A DNA stretch of 64,000 bases, from the NCBI GenBank assembly GCA_029207755.1, contig JARCOQ010000009.1, positions 31,704,914 to 31,768,913 of the forward strand. Direction: 5' to 3'. A program made the position numbers and the translations under genes. Under the pieces are notes generated by a model that was not told where the DNA came from, made no database searches, and worked only from the letters and a program-made list of their open reading frames with translations. This DNA is from Chamaea fasciata (lineage: Eukaryota; Chordata; Aves; Passeriformes; Sylviidae). This document shows, piece after piece, positions 1 through 14,518 of this stretch; the first letter of the stretch is position 1; the number at the start of each line of letters is the position of its first letter.

Positions 1-450
1 TCACAGCTGGCTCCTCCTGTTGGAACCACTCCAAAGTCCTTCCTTTGCTTTATGGTTTTAAACTTCTGCAGCTTCCAGGACACACAGAGCACTCCAGGCC
101 TGATTTTTGTCTGGTTTTTAACGCTTCTACAGAAATAAATACGGTTTTACACCTTGGTGCTTTCTCAGGCTGGCTGGGAAAATGGGCATTGAAGAGATGA
201 AATCCAGAGCTCAATAGAAAAGAGGAAAAAGAGCTGTGTGTTTCTTATCCTTCCTCCTTCCCTGCCTGTATTCCCTATAAATCACCCCTATGTGTGTAAT
301 ATACAGACTGCAACTCCAGCAATTCCTGTGCTGATCCAATCCCAGCTGACCTTGGGAAAGTGGAAACTTTCATAAATATTTACCAGGACGCAGAACAAGC
401 CCCCAGAGAAGGATTTATCTCCGTGACTGAACATTACAGGATATTTCCAA

Positions 451-698
451 GGGATGGAGTGAGAGGACACAGGGAATGGCTTCCCACTGCCAGAGGACAA
501 AGCTGGATGGGATATTGGGCAGGAATTGTTCCCTGGCAGGGTGGGCAGGCCCTGGCACAGGGTACCCAGAGCAGCTGTGGCTGCCCCTGGATCCCTGGCA
601 GTGTCCAAGGCCAGGTTGGACATTGGGGCTTGGAGCAGCCTGGGATACAGGAAGGTGTCCCTGCCCATGGCAGGGGGTGGAACTGGGTGGGCTTTGAG
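451..698 (+). mobile_element. CR1 LINE 3' fragment
   Basis: This carries the CR1 3' block shared by many copies here: a CTGGCACAGGGT-like run, the GAGCAGCTGTGGCTGCCCC core, then GTGTCCAAGGCCAGG and GTGTCCCTGCCCATGG. It stops before the usual terminal AACCCAAACCATTC, so the 3' tip is missing. Confidence 0.88.
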
Positions 699-1167
699 TC
701 CACTCACCACAGTTTCCCTCTGTGTCCCTCTGAACCTCCACAACAACGAAGATTCCGAGGGAATTTTGCTTCCTGTGGAATTCTTCCAAAAGAAAGGAAG
801 AAGTTGGATATCTTTTGGCATCCTTTGTCTATCCCTTAATGCATGCTCCGCTGAAATGTGGCGATTTCCCTATCACATTAAATAAGAACAGACTCAACAG
901 CAGCACTTTGGGAGCTGAATTCCAAGCGCTTCCAGTGCTTGCTGGGCATTCCCAAGGTCCTGCATTTTCCCTGTTTCCCAGGTCAATCAGTGAAACCAAC
1001 AAAGATAGCAGCAGCTGTTGTTGAGAGCAGCGTTTGGAAGCTGATCTATCCTGATAGGAGAGGAACTGCTGCACACACAGAGCAGTGACTGCTCCAGTCC
1101 CAGCCTGCTTTTCCTACTGAATGGATTCCTCTTCTCCCAGGATGGAAAAGAATTCCCCATAATCAGC

Positions 1168-1452
1168 TGGGGGAGGTCGGGCTCTGCTCCCAGGGAACAG
1201 GGACAGGCCAAGAGGAAACAGCCTCAAGCTGTGCCAGGGGAGGCTCAGCTTGGACAGCAGCAGGAATTTCTGCATGGAAAGGGTGCTGAGGCCTTGGCAG
1301 GGGCTGCCCAGGGAGGTTTGGAGTGCCCATGGCTGGAGGTGTCCAAGGAAGGGCTGGAGGTGGCACTCAGTGCTCTGGGCTGGGGACAAGGTGGGCACTG
1401 GGCACAGCTGGGACTCCATGGGCTGGGAGGGATTTTCCAGCCCAAATGATCC
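1168..1452 (+). mobile_element. CR1 LINE 3' fragment (second subfamily)
   Basis: This is a different CR1 3' type, containing GGGCTCTGCTCCCAGGGAAC and GGAATTTCTGCATGGAAAGG and ending near CCAGCCCAAATGATCC. It is nearly the same as the copy ending at 18506 and the inverted copy at 3032..3274. Confidence 0.85.
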
Positions 1453-1673
1453 ATAAGGATTTTTAGGGGACTTTCCACTTCCCCTTAAGGCCAGACTCAG
1501 TCTCTCCTGACCTAAGTTTGGAGAGAAATCATAATTTGCATAACCTAATTAGATTCCCATTCCCTACCACAAGCCCAACATTAATTTAAGGTTGGCTACA
1601 GAACACGCTGTGCTGGGTTAGGCTGGAAAATAGTTCAGAATTAAATAAACCTCACCTAAGACATGGCTCAGGG

Positions 1674-1825
1674 GGGTTGTGGCTGCTCCTGAATCCCTGG
1701 AAGTGTCCAAGGCCAGGTTGGACAGGGCAGCCTGTGATAGTGGAAGGCGTCCCTGCCCCCAGCAGGGCGTGGAATTTTGGAGCTTTAAGGTCCCTTCCAA
1801 CCCAAACCATCCTGGGATTCTGGGA
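1674..1825 (+). mobile_element. CR1 LINE 3' fragment
   Basis: This is a short copy with GTGTCCAAGGCCAGGTTGG and the terminal TTCCAACCCAAACCATCC, followed by a degenerate GGGATTCTGGGATTTT tail. Confidence 0.85.
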
Positions 1826-3031
1826 TTTTAGGAAAAGATGGAAAGAAAAATCATGGAGTAAAAATGAAGTCTACAAGACACATTGTAGGCTGAATTTCAA
1901 AGGATGAATCCTTGAAAGTTAATTCCAAGTGGGCAGCAGGGTGGAAACTGTCCATGACAGTGACCTTAATTTTTTTGGAGTAATCCAGATTCCACTGGTT
2001 GGGAAAGCACTACATTTCCTATCCCAATTGGAGCACTATGGGACTCTATTGGAAAATTATTTGTAAAATTATACACTAAGAAGACACTAATAAAAGAAAA
2101 CGCAACTATTTTTAATCAAATACTCAACTGTGCCAAACCCCTTTAACTCCACATCCTGGTCCCTGCACTGAAAACTGATTTTTATTGCTTGACAACAAAC
2201 ACAGCCAAGTGTTTTTTATGAGTAAAGGGCAAAAATTGGTCAAATATATTAAAATATATTAAAATTTCTGTCTTCCTATAAAGCCCAGAGGTAAAAAATA
2301 ATTTTACAGAAATGTCTGGAAGCAAAAGGCTAAAAAGGAGAGAGGAATGTCAAGGGTTTCATGCATAAAATCATTCCAAGGCAAAGTAAAGAGAGGAAGA
2401 AGGATTCTATGGCTAAGATATGTGGGAAATGGAAAAACTCCCTCCTGTGGGATCTTGGAAATATCAAATGGAGCTAAACTCTAACAATCCCACACGTGAT
2501 CCTGCTCTGCTTCCCAGTTTGGATTTGTCTGAAATATAAAACCTATTCTGATGTTTAATTCCTGCCGGAGCTGAAATCTCTGGCTCAGCTCGTATCCTGA
2601 TCCAGCCTCTGCCCGGATTTGATGGGCTCCCAACACATCCCACCTTTCCAAACTTTGCCAAGACCAATCCCATGAACAGACAAGCCCTAGGATGTGTTTC
2701 CATTTACAAAGGATGCATTTACTTTCAACAAGAATTCAAAATCCAGGGAGAATTAAAATCCAGCCCTACAGTGGTCCAGCCTCATGTGGCTGTGTGATAA
2801 AAGTAAACATCCTGCATATGCTGGAGAAGGGAATATGCTGCAAAAGTTGGGAAGGGATGGAAAAAAAAAGGTCAGATCATCCCCAGGATTTTGCTGAGCT
2901 CAGAAAGAGTGACGTTGTCAGATGAGTTTAGGATTTCCTTGGGTACCTGATCTCAAATCCCTCACTGAAATCCCCAGATCTTCCCCCTTCATAGCAACCA
3001 AAAGATCCATTCTTTCCAAAGCCAAAAAATT

Positions 3032-3274
3032 CACGGAATCCTGGTAAAACTGAGGCTGGAAAATTCCTCCCAGCCCATGGAGTCCCAGCTGACGCCCACC
3101 TTGTCCCCAGCCCAGAGCACTGAGTGCCACCTCCAGCCCTTCCTTGGACACCTCCAGCCATGGGCACTCCAAACCTCCCTGGGCAGCCCCTGCCAAGGCC
3201 TCAGCACCCTTTCCATGCAGAAATTCCTGCTGCTGTCCAACCTGAGCCTTCTCTGGCACAGCTCAAGGCAATTC
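3032..3274 (-). mobile_element. CR1 LINE 3' fragment (second subfamily), inverted
   Basis: This is the reverse complement of the type at 1168..1452. It begins with CACGGAATCCTGG, the inverted CR1 tail, and includes the complement of the CATGGAAAGGGTGCTGAGG block. Confidence 0.85.
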
Positions 3275-6200
3275 CTGACAATCAAACCCCAAAATTAGGA
3301 GATTTCCAAGAGAAAAATGATCTTTCCAATAAAAAGCTTTGCAATAGCTAGGAAAAGCAGCTCGCTTGGGAATTGGAAATTGGACACTGTTGGAAATTTC
3401 CACCAATAAATATCTGGATTCTGCATCTGTCAGGCTATCAGAAGACAATTGCAGCGTTTTTTTCCCTCATTATCTAATTAATTCACTAATGGCTTTGTTT
3501 ACAACACAGGCTGGAGGCTGGAAGAGATTTAATTGCACTTCAGAAGCTGGGGCCAGATTTCTCTTAAAACACAAATAAACCTGAAAAACTCCATCGTGTC
3601 CACTTTGTACAGAGCCCGTAAAACTCGGCTGGAACATTTTATGTGCATGTTTTTATTTGTGTCTTTAGAAATCTCCATATTGCAAAGGAATTTTGCTTTT
3701 TGAGGCCAGAAGAAGTGCAGAGGGCATGGATGAGATTTTCAGTCTCCCTGTGCTCAGCCATCACCTACAGGAACTAATTCCATGGAAAAATGACTCCAAT
3801 CCCAGATATTTAGCTACTCCGATATATTTATTCCAGAGTTGTCAAAAATAATCTTGATTTCAACCCAGAAGAACTGCCCTGGGGCAGATGCTCAGGAGCA
3901 CAGGACTTGAGTGAAAAGGAAATTAAAGAACAAAGCCAAGAGCGATAAAGGTCAGCAGAGATGATTTCTGAGGGCTGGGGATGCCTGCCCTCCATCACTG
4001 TCACGTGAGGTGACATTCCCTATCCCAGTGGCACCTGAAATTCCTGTCTTCCTAATGTTAATCCTGGATCCCACCATAGGAGATGCTCAGCTGACATAAA
4101 ACAGGGAGGCTGAGCTGTAAAAAGGAGTGGATGCATCCCAAAAAGCCCGCTCCTGCCATTTGCTGTGGTTTCTCCAACTCTGGATGGGTTATCCCTCAGG
4201 AAAAACCTAGACAAAAGTCGATTACAGAGCCCAGTTTGGGATGAAGAGGAGCATCCACAAGGAAGTTGGAAGAGGCACCAAAAAACTGAGCAAACAACAC
4301 TCATTCCAATGCTTTGGAAATTTTTTTCCTGAGATGCATAAAACAAAGCTGCCTGGAAAAGCAAGACAAAAGGGGATTTCCATGTGCAATATCCATGGCA
4401 TTGGAAATATATTTCAGGCTGTCTGACCTAAAAGCCAAATCCTCGTGCCTGGATGCATGGAAAGGGAGACCTCTCCAAGGCACCAGCATTCCCAGAGGTG
4501 TCTGGAAAACCACATCCAATGGGAATGTTATTTCTTCTTGGCCAATCCCAGCCCCAGATATTCCAGTTTCCAGCCACCACGAGCTGCCCTCTCCAGCGGT
4601 GACGTTCTGAGGCTTCATGCCCAAAGCTATAAAATTCCTTTTCCTTGCCATGTCCTTCACTTTTTTGATCCATTTTACTCCTGGAAAGCACAAAAACTGA
4701 ATATTTTCCAGGAACATTCCTGCACTTCCATAATCAGGCAATAAAAGAGCCAATTTCTACAATATATTTTACATTCTTAGCCCGAAGTAATAAACCATAT
4801 TTTTAATAGAGGAGGTGGAAGCATGAGGCAGCAATTCCAGGCTCAGTTTTGACAAATGGAGTATTTTCATGGCTTTGTAACAAAATTTCCTTCTGTAGTA
4901 AAGAAAACCAGCAAAATCTGGTGTGTTGAGCTACATTTTTAAATATGCTTTATCTGTGTGCAGTTCAGTGTCAGTTAAGAGCTACAAAAAAACGAGCTCA
5001 TCCAGCATTTTCCTGCTCAGGAGAGGGGCACCCACCCCTGAAGAAAACCTCTGGGAATGTTGTTTTTTTGGGGTTTTTTGGGGGTTTTTTTTGTCACCCT
5101 GAAGCTGCCACAGGCAGGGGCCTGGCCATGGCCACCAGTGAGGCTCCCACCTGCAAACCTTCACAGAGACAAACCTGTGCACCACCCCGGGAACACCTTG
5201 AGGTTGGCAAAACCCCTTAAAAATGAACCCAAAACCTTCACAAGGCTCAAACCAAGCCCCAGACTGGTGGGTCCCTCACTATGGGGTGGAGAAGCCAGAT
5301 GTTAATTTTGGAGGCAAATCCCTGGTGTCAAGAGAGGATGGAGGAACTTCAAGAGAGAGGCTGAGCACAACCTCCTGCTCCAAAGCATCCTCAGCAGGTG
5401 ACTCCTTCAAAATACTCATAAATTAATTATTCATAAACAAAATAATCATACATTAAACCCCAAACCCCAGGAAGGGACCAGCATTCCCACAGACACTCTC
5501 TCCTCCACAGGATTTCACATCCACCCAGGAAAAGTCAGGAATGAACCACAGGGAAGAGAAAGTTGAGCTTTGCGCACCAAATTTACTCTTTCCATCATGA
5601 ACAACCACCAAAACCACCTCGCTTCGCCCGTTTTCCAATTCCCAGCTGCTTTCAGGAACTGGAGTTGGGGGGTGGAGGCTTCCCTCTGGTTTTGTGGTGG
5701 CAACAGTAACTCTGTTCCCCTCCTGCCCGGACTTGCAGGAGTTCCTGACATACTGCAGGAGTGTCCGGTGTCCGGAGCTCCTCCCTGGTGTAACCCAACT
5801 CCCTCTTCCTACTCCAAGGTTTTGCGTTGCCTTGGTGTTACAAACAGGTCGCCTCTCGCTCGGGCTCTGCTTTAAAGAAGACCACAGAGCTCCAAAACCA
5901 AGCAGAGCAAAAAGCAGGCTCGGGTTTTGTCTTTTCTCTACAGTTCTGCACAGGAACAGGCCCTCCCTGGGATGTGTTGTTCGTGGGTCAGCTTTGAGGA
6001 CGCCAAAGTGCAACCACGCTAGACCTGAATAAAAAAACGTGGAGGAGAGGCTTTCTGCTGTTACTCTGGATCTGGTTAAATAAGATTTTAGGTTGCTCTT
6101 CCAATCCCAGCACTCACCCAATTCTCCAGGTTGTTTTTAAAAGGCCATAAATCAATGCCATAAACCACTTAAGAGAGAGAGGAGATGCATGCTCCTCTCT

Positions 6201-6388
6201 CAGCCCAGGACATAAATCCTTCTTGGCTACTGCAAAGCATTTATTTATTGGTACATTTCTTATTTCTCAGGAAATGTAAGTCAGCTTTCTTCACTATATA
6301 ACCCCAGCAGATCATTTTTCTCAGGGTTACTGGGGTGTAATAACAAAGAAGATTAAGCCTTTAACACAGCAGATGTTTTAGGATGTCA

Positions 6389-6640
<252 letters not shown>

Positions 6641-8210
6641 TTAGCTCAGCATTCTGCTGTTCCCAGCCCCAGCATGGCTCCGGAGGGCACGGTTCTCCAA
6701 GGGGGAAGAGCAAACTCCCCTACTGAGGGTGCAAAGCAAACGCCTGGCACCGCAGTCCAGCTCCCAAGGCTACAGCTGAGCACTTTCTATCCATCTTCTC
6801 CTGGGTAGGGTTTGCTTTTAAATATTTTGGTGTCTTTAAGGGTTTTTGGAAGATAAAAGTCTTTCCTAGGAGTTTCTCATATCCACAGGCTGGCAGCAGT
6901 TTCTATAAATGTTTATTGGAAGTGGCAGGATCACTAAAGGTCCCTGGAGAGAAATCCCAGCCAGGTTTCATGAAATCAGATCTGATAAGCTGCAAATGCC
7001 TGAAATGAATGACTTCAGTCACACATCAACATTCCTGTAAGGATATCTTCACTTGTTCTCCTCCTATAAACCCACTCAGAGCAGCCATCCCAAGCCAGGA
7101 CGTCCCAAAATCCCAATGCTCCCTGTTTATCCCATGGCCAACTGCCCCACAACACCAAGCCCCTGAGTATGGAACACACAACTCCAATCCATGCAAGCCT
7201 GCCAGAATCAGCTTCCTGTGCCTATCCACGACCATGATTCCTCCAAAATAGCGCCTTGTTAAGGTTTAGGGTATTTTTAGAAAGGCTTGGAGGGGAAATG
7301 GACGAGCAGGATCCACCCCTCCCATGAAATGTGACATTTGGCTGCCAGAGAGTCCCTGCGCGTGTCCGACCTTTGGCTGAGGGTGACTTTATGGGAAAAG
7401 AGTGGGCTGGACTATGGAGGGAGGCCTGGAGGCTGCAGGGCTTCATTTCAGCTGGGATAGCTTGCAATTAACAGTGGGGCATAATCACTGCAGGCTTCAC
7501 TCGTGCAGGGTAACAGCAGTGGGAAGAGGAGCCACCATCCCACTCCCACAGCCACCTGGCCAGCTTTGGGACATTCCCACCCTGATTATTTCATTAACAG
7601 CATGAACTGATTAACTCACAGATTTCCTTCAAGCCACCTCCTCTGCTCTATTTAAAAACTCAATGCCAGTGGTGGGGGGAGAGAGCAAAACTCCATTATT
7701 TGCCAAGTGAAAAGGGAAACCTAAAAATAGGAGTCCAACAATGTGAAAGGTCACATCGCGAAGCCCCAAATCTGAGGCAGCAAAGCACAGTTCTCTCCCA
7801 GGGGGTGCTGTCAACAAATGGCTTCATTGCTGCTTTCTTTTTTATGCTGTCACCAGATCCTGTTGGTGACCTTACTCCTGATGCATCTGACTTTTGGAAG
7901 CCAATCAGCACGGACAGCCCACTGTGAACTTGGGATAACCTTGAGTGCCACAGCTGCTCATTGATCCCTACATGCTCATCACAAGGTGAACGCTGAGCTG
8001 GCACTAAAAAGGGATTTAAATGTCCCCTTTCAAAGCACAGCACAGCCATCCTTTCAGGAGTGACAGAGCAGCGAGCGCCTCTCATTTCCACGATGAATGT
8101 ACGGAGCAGTTAAATACCTTTAATGATTTCTAATTGCCAGGAAGATGAAATCCCAGAGGGGAAAATTTCCTGCCAACGCACAAACAGACGTAAAATTTCA
8201 GGGCCAGGGT

Positions 8211-8290
8211 CACACAACAATTTGGGTTGGAAGGGACCTTCAAGACCATCTGATTCCAACCTTCCTGCCACGGGCAGGTACACCTTCCTG
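8211..8290 (-). mobile_element. CR1 LINE 3' tip, inverted
   Basis: TTTGGGTTGGAAGGGACCTT, then a GACCATCTGATTCCAACC block and a remnant of the CCTGCC..GGGCAGG hairpin, are typical of an inverted CR1 3' end. Only about 80 bp remain. Confidence 0.75.
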
Positions 8291-9060
8291 GATAAGGAAG
8301 CTGAAATCTTCTGGATTTGCATTGGAACATGTCAGAAAACTATTATTTTGCTTGCAAAAATATTTGCTGCATTCTTGGGATTGCTTTTGGAAATCCCTTG
8401 GCTAATTCCCTCTGCCACACACCTTGGATGGAGTGAGTGCATACAAGTGCAGCAAAGCAGATGAGACAAACTGGATGCATTTTTTTCTAAATACAGCGCA
8501 ACAAGCCTCCAAACCCCAAATGAAATGGCAAAAATACGCCGTGAAAACAAAGCACAGGTAAAATCAAGCAAACAAGCCCTTCCCATGCCCACTAACAGCA
8601 GTCCCACTGGAACTCTGTTTTGTTCCCAGCTACAGAAGTCCACGTCCACTTAAACACCAAATTCCTATAAACTAAGTCCTTATGCATTCCAAACCTGCTA
8701 AGCTGGAGGATAAATATCTTCAACAAAAAGATGAAAATACAAATATTCCCAAGCTAAATCAGAAACCAGAGCTATGATCCTCATCATGAAGTTTAGAATT
8801 CCTTCCAAATTCCTGAGGCTGAGCGTGCTGCTCCCTGAACAGAAGCTCCCAAAATTCTGCAGCATGAGCTCTTCACTGGACAGAACCACAGCAAAAAATC
8901 ATCTGTGATGTTTGATTTTATCACCTCCCAAAGTACAGAAGCCCTTCCAAGGCACTGGGAGGGCAGTGCTAAGGAATACAAAAGTTGATATATTAATATT
9001 TTTCTGTAGGAAAACGTTCAGTTCTGGATCAGGATTAAAGAATCTGCAGCAGTCAGGAAT

Positions 9061-9212
9061 GTTTGGGATGTTCATAGGGCGGCTCAGGCTGGAAGGGACC
9101 ACATCTGGTGCCACCTCCGTGCTCCAGCAGGGCCATCCCAGAGCCCAGGGCACAGCATTGTGCGCACACAGCTCTGCCACAGCCCCAGGGAGGAGCCCCC
9201 CCAGGCCGTGTG
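9061..9212 (-). mobile_element. CR1-like 3' fragment, variant type
   Basis: Its reverse complement shares about 115 nearly identical bases with 35215..35372, including GGGGCTGTGGCAGAGCTG and GCTGGAGCACGGAGGTGG. It ends with a CCTTCCAGCCTGAGCC tip like CR1. I assign it to CR1 by this tip. The body is unlike the common copies. Confidence 0.65.
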
Positions 9213-12200
9213 GACAATGTGTTTGGGGAAGCATTTCCATAGAACAGAGGTGGGATGAGAGTAGGGACAGTTTGACCCCACTTGTGCAGGATGAGGTGGG
9301 AATCACTCATCCCTTTAAAGGAACAAATCCACCTGTGTAGTCCTGGTTTCATGCCTGAGATGTTTTGGTTTTCTGAAATTCTTTTCCCAGGGAATTTTCT
9401 GTAAACAGGAGCAATGTTTTTGTAAACTGTACCTATGTTTTCATTCCTTTTCCTAGGAGAGACTTCTTCTTGATGTCCCTCTGGTCTCCAATCAGATTGG
9501 TCTGTGTAAAATAGTATATAAGGGAGACACATCCCAAAGATAAAAGAGTCATTTTCAGTCTTCTGAAGTTCGGAGTCTGTGTCATTGTGGTGTAAAACAG
9601 CGTCACACCTGTGCCAGGGCAGGGCGTTTTTCTCCACTTTGGAGATGCCACAACATCATGCCATTCCTCTTTAATCAGAAAGGCAGTTTTATTGCAAATC
9701 CCAGCCTTATGCCAGTGCTTGGAGACTTTCCAAATAATCAAATGCTTTTCTGACCTCTGGAAGAGTTCAAATTCCTGAATTAATTGATGAGAGGAGTACT
9801 GGGAGGACGCCTTGGAGGCACAACTGGTATCACAGGCACGTTCAGTGACACGTTGGAGCTGGGCAGACACGAGGCCTGAACTTTCTGCACTGGGATTTCT
9901 GGGCTTGTTTGTCTCCAGTTGAGTTAGCAGTAATTAAGGTAGAGCCCTTCCCTGGATATTTTGGTAATTGTGCTGCTCATCCCAGGTCAAAATGCCTGGA
10001 AAATCATAGCTGGAAGTGCACAAAAAGAAAAGATATAGGGAACGTGTGATCCAAAAGCAACAAAAGTTGTCTTTAAAAGAACAAACAAGTCTGTTCTTTA
10101 ATGAAGAGCTTTTAAAATGAAGGCTGAGCTTTCAACAGGAGCCGGTGGGGCACCAGGAATCAGCTCCCAGTGTGCTCCTAATGGGACTTTTTTGCTTATT
10201 GAAGCAGGTTTTGGTCACCTACTGGCACCAGGCCAACCTCGGCAGAGCTCACAGCCCACTTCTGGAGCTGACAGCAGAGTGGGACCTCAGCGAGCAGCAC
10301 AGGAGATGTTCAGGTCTGAGCTAGGCAGGAGCATCCTGCAAAACCTCCAAGCTCTTCTCCAACATTTCCTGTTACTCTAAATGGCAGAAAACCTCCTGAA
10401 ACCTCCCCTGGAAGATCTGGGGCTTGGGAACACTGCTCCTTTCCCCGCCTCCAAATAAAATACCAGTTCCTGAGGAGCTGCCTTGCCTCAGCCTCCTCTT
10501 GGGCAGGGACAGGAACCACGTACAAGACACCTGAGTAAATCAGGGGGCTCAGGAGGAAATTCCATCTTCCAATATTCCAGTCCTTTGAAATGGCAGTGCA
10601 GGAGCCACAGCCCACATGTGAATGCAACGCAGAGCCCAAGGGGAGAGGAAATCCTGTGACTCCTCACACAGCTGGAGGTTTCCCAGCATTTAAATGAGGC
10701 ACTGCCTCCTAGGGTGATGATTGCTCTGAGAGATATTTCAAGCTTTGCCTCCTAAAACGATGAACAACAACAAAAATAATGAAATAATCGAGTTACCCAG
10801 GCAGCTGATAAACGAGAAAATGTGAGGAGCAAAGGTTTGCAATTACCCAACTGCTCAGCTCTGCTGAAGTAGCTCCTGATTCCCATCCTAACCGTGTTGG
10901 GAAACATCAGACATCTGTTAGCAAACTGTCATCTCCAGAGAAAACTTGGCTCCTCTCCACCTGCAGGCTGCCAGCCAGCCAGGAATTGCAACCAAATGGG
11001 AACCAACCACCCTGATCCGAGCAAATTCCACCAGTTTGGGGGGTAAACCCAGAATTTGGGAGTCCTCCCCACTGACAGACACCAGCTTTGTTAAACAAGC
11101 AGCCTTTTATTTGTTTTTTTGTTCAGCCTGGTCACTACCTCACCCATCACTGAGGAAATGCCTTCCTGAAGATGGAAATTACAGAATTCCTGCAAAAACT
11201 GGGAAAAATGGAGCTGCAGCACCTGGATGGTGATGGTCAGAGCCAGCCTGCAAGGAGACATGATGCACCTGGGAACTTCCCAAAGATCCTTTCAGGAAAA
11301 GCTGGCATTGGGAAGGACAAAGGCTCTGAGGAAAAGCCCAGCTCTTTGCCTGTTTTCCTGTCCATCACAAACATTACAGAACCGGGAATGAATTCGGCTG
11401 TTCTGTTGAACAGCTCACTCACAAATTCAGATCCCCAAGGGATTCCAGGACATCTCCATCAATAATTTCTGCCTGGGATTAGCTACCCTAATGCCAATTC
11501 AGCCCAGGGAGGGATGGATGCTACGGTGTCACCCACTGATCCTGGCTGCTCAGAGAGGATTTATTTCCAGATGAGGATTTTCTGCCCTGCCCCAAGGAAG
11601 ACCAAGAAGGAGAACATCAAGCTCATCTTCTAGTCTCTTTTTTTTTTTTTTTTTGAATTGCAAACCACACTGAAAGAGTGCAAGGGTGGATCTGTGGATG
11701 GATCCAGGACAAACAAATGGGAATAATAACCCAAGTATTCCTTAAGTCAGGTGTCCTCCTTCCAGCCCATCCTTCTGAAGTGGCTTTAACTGCTGATTTA
11801 GCTGCTCCTCTCACTGTCTTCCACATCTGACACCTTCAAAAATCCAAACAAAAGAGCCTTTTCCTTGGGATTTTTAAAAGCCACGTGCTGGTGGTTCCAT
11901 TGGGTTTGAAGCTGCAGCTGCATGGAAAAGAAAGGCTGGATTTCTTTTCAAGTCCATGTTTTCAGGGCTGGGAATTTCTCTTGGAAGCCCCAGCACCTGA
12001 ACTCACAGCCTTTCACATCAGAAAACGGCACACCCCCTGCTTCATATTTTCTTACAGAAAGGGAGCTTTGAGTGGCAGGTAAACAAGACATTAAAGCCAT
12101 GGTATCTCTAGCTTCCTCTGGAAGGGGAAGGAGATCTGAAATTAAAAATATAGGGTCAAAAAATTCACAGGTTTATTTGTCCCCTCCCCTTTTACAAAAG

Positions 12201-12799
12201 CAAATCACTTTTCAGTGAAAGCTCAGCACCACAAACACGGTATTTTGCTCTTGCAGCAAGCTGAGCTCATCCCAAGTTGGTTCAGTAGTTAAACAACGAG
12301 ATTTGTTGGAATTATGGGGCTTTGAAGACTTGGATGTTGCACAGATCTCAGCCAGAATTGTAACTGAACACACTGAAATGCAGCCAAAGCAGCTCAGAAA
12401 GTGCTTCTCCTCATCCAGGCTCTTTGAAAAGTCTGGATTTTCTGAAGTGAGTTTTGTTGAAGCCCTAAATGTGCCAAGAGATCGGTGATATCTCATCAAA
12501 CACCTTGTGCTGCTGGGTTCAGGGCCTCCCACTCCACAGTGGGACCTCATCTGAGAGAAAACCCCTTCAAATGCAAATTCCACCCTTTTGCCCCCAGATA
12601 TTCATGTAGGATCCTCTCCTCTTGTAACACAGAGAAGTGCATCACTCCATTTAAAACTCCCAACGGCCCCCAGGAGTCTGAGCTCCCAAAATTCCAACCC
12701 TCTTCTCCCCAGTTCCAGCACCCATGCTGTGGAGTTGTCCATTTACATATCCACAAGATGCTGATGGGCCAGAAAAAGCCACAATTTTGGTGGAAGAGG

Positions 12800-12828
12800 A
12801 AAAAAAAAAAAAAAAAAAGAAAAAAAAA
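12800..12828 (+). repeat. Poly-A tract
   Basis: Nineteen A, one G, then nine A. I see no processed pseudogene attached. Confidence 0.9.
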
Positions 12829-14518
12829 CCAGGATAGAAAATGCCAACTGATGGGAGCTCCATAGAGATCTGAGCCCAAGGGCTCTCAGGAGAGCACAAG
12901 GAGGGGGTTTAGGGAACCCAGTCCCTGATTTTCTCTGGAAGTCACAGGGAGGTCACCATGGAAATGCGTATTTGTTTTCCAGATGCACATGTTCATCCTG
13001 AACTCCTGAGGAAACAGCTCCATGCTTCCAAAAGGACTCTCCCCACCTCCTTCTCTGGGAAGTGCTGGATTCAGCAATGTAAAACAACATTTGTACAATT
13101 TCTCATGCCAAAAATGTCCTGAAATAGTTCAAACAAGACACCCTACAGAACAGTCTGATTAAACTCCCCAGATTTTAATCCATTTAAATTAAAAGGGGCG
13201 GAGGGAGGATGTGGAGTATTCCTTCCTCTGGTGGAGTTTCCTGCTCTGTGCAGTATTAAAGGATATTGCTTAAGGACGGGGGTTGTTCTTTCACTTTTCC
13301 CTCCCCTTTTCCTGGTCTTGTGCTTTAACTCTGGATGATTTTAGCTGGAGGCCAAAGAAACGCCTCATACCACATTCTATCCTGGCCCAGGGAACAAAAT
13401 CCTAAGTAAAAGCAGAAGACCTCTCATGGCACCTCAAATGCTGCACTCAGATCTTGCCGACCTCATTCTGTGGGAGCGCTCAGCCCCCGACTCCTAAAGG
13501 GCTAACACAAAGGCAGTGGAAAATAAACTTCCCACAGTGATCTTTAATGCCCTCGAATAATTTAGAAGGGGGGGAAAAAAAGGAGTATTTTGGGCAGGAA
13601 GGAGACAATTCCCTGAATTCCCTCTTTTCTCCTCATTAGCTTCGGATTCAAGAGTTTGGGTCTGTAGACAATAAAATCTCTTTGGAAAAGAAGGCATCGA
13701 GGGTTTTTCTTTTCACTTTTTTGAGGTGAATTCAGAGACAATACCTGCAGATCCCTTGGGGATTTTTTTTCCTTTGGAAAACACCAAGGGGGAACCCAAG
13801 CTGCTGTGGGTACTCAGGAGAACAAGAATTTTGCATTAAAATTCCAAATGAACTTTTCAAGGCCAATAAATCCCAGCTACCAAACTGGATTCCAAGGTAC
13901 CACTGAACAACACCAAAGGGATTTTAGGGAAAGTTGTTGGGATTTGTTGGGAAAGAGCCTGGGCTCCACCCTTGGAAAGCCAGACATGATCTCAAGGAAA
14001 GCTCAGTCTAACTACAGCTTGAAGTTGCTCAGGTCACAGTTGTGCTCTACGAAATCTCCCCAGCTAATTGCAAAGTGCTAATTAGACCCCAGAACCCCCA
14101 AAACAGCTCAGCTGAGCATGTCATCTCCAAGGAGCCCTTTTTGACTCCAGTCTCCAGGCAGGACCGGCACGGGAAAAGGTCACCATGGCAACGGCAATGC
14201 TCACATTAAAAGGACTTGGTTGCAGCTTTCTCCTCTTAAATTTTTTAAGGAATGTGGGGAACAGATCAATAGGTTGATGATGTCAGGCACATTTATTTGT
14301 CCATCTCGCTGTGTTCACCATTTATTGTGCATTTCTTCAAGCCCCAGGGGTTTCAGACAACTCTGCCAGTGGTTTGCCCTCGATTCATTTTTCCAATGGC
14401 CCAAGTCCTCTGGGAGAAAATCCCTGGCAAGAGGGAATCCAGCCTGGAAGCTGCTAAGAGGCAGAGCTCTACCTTGAGAGAACTTGTGTTCCTTCTCAAA
14501 GGGCTCCTGAGGGGCCTT

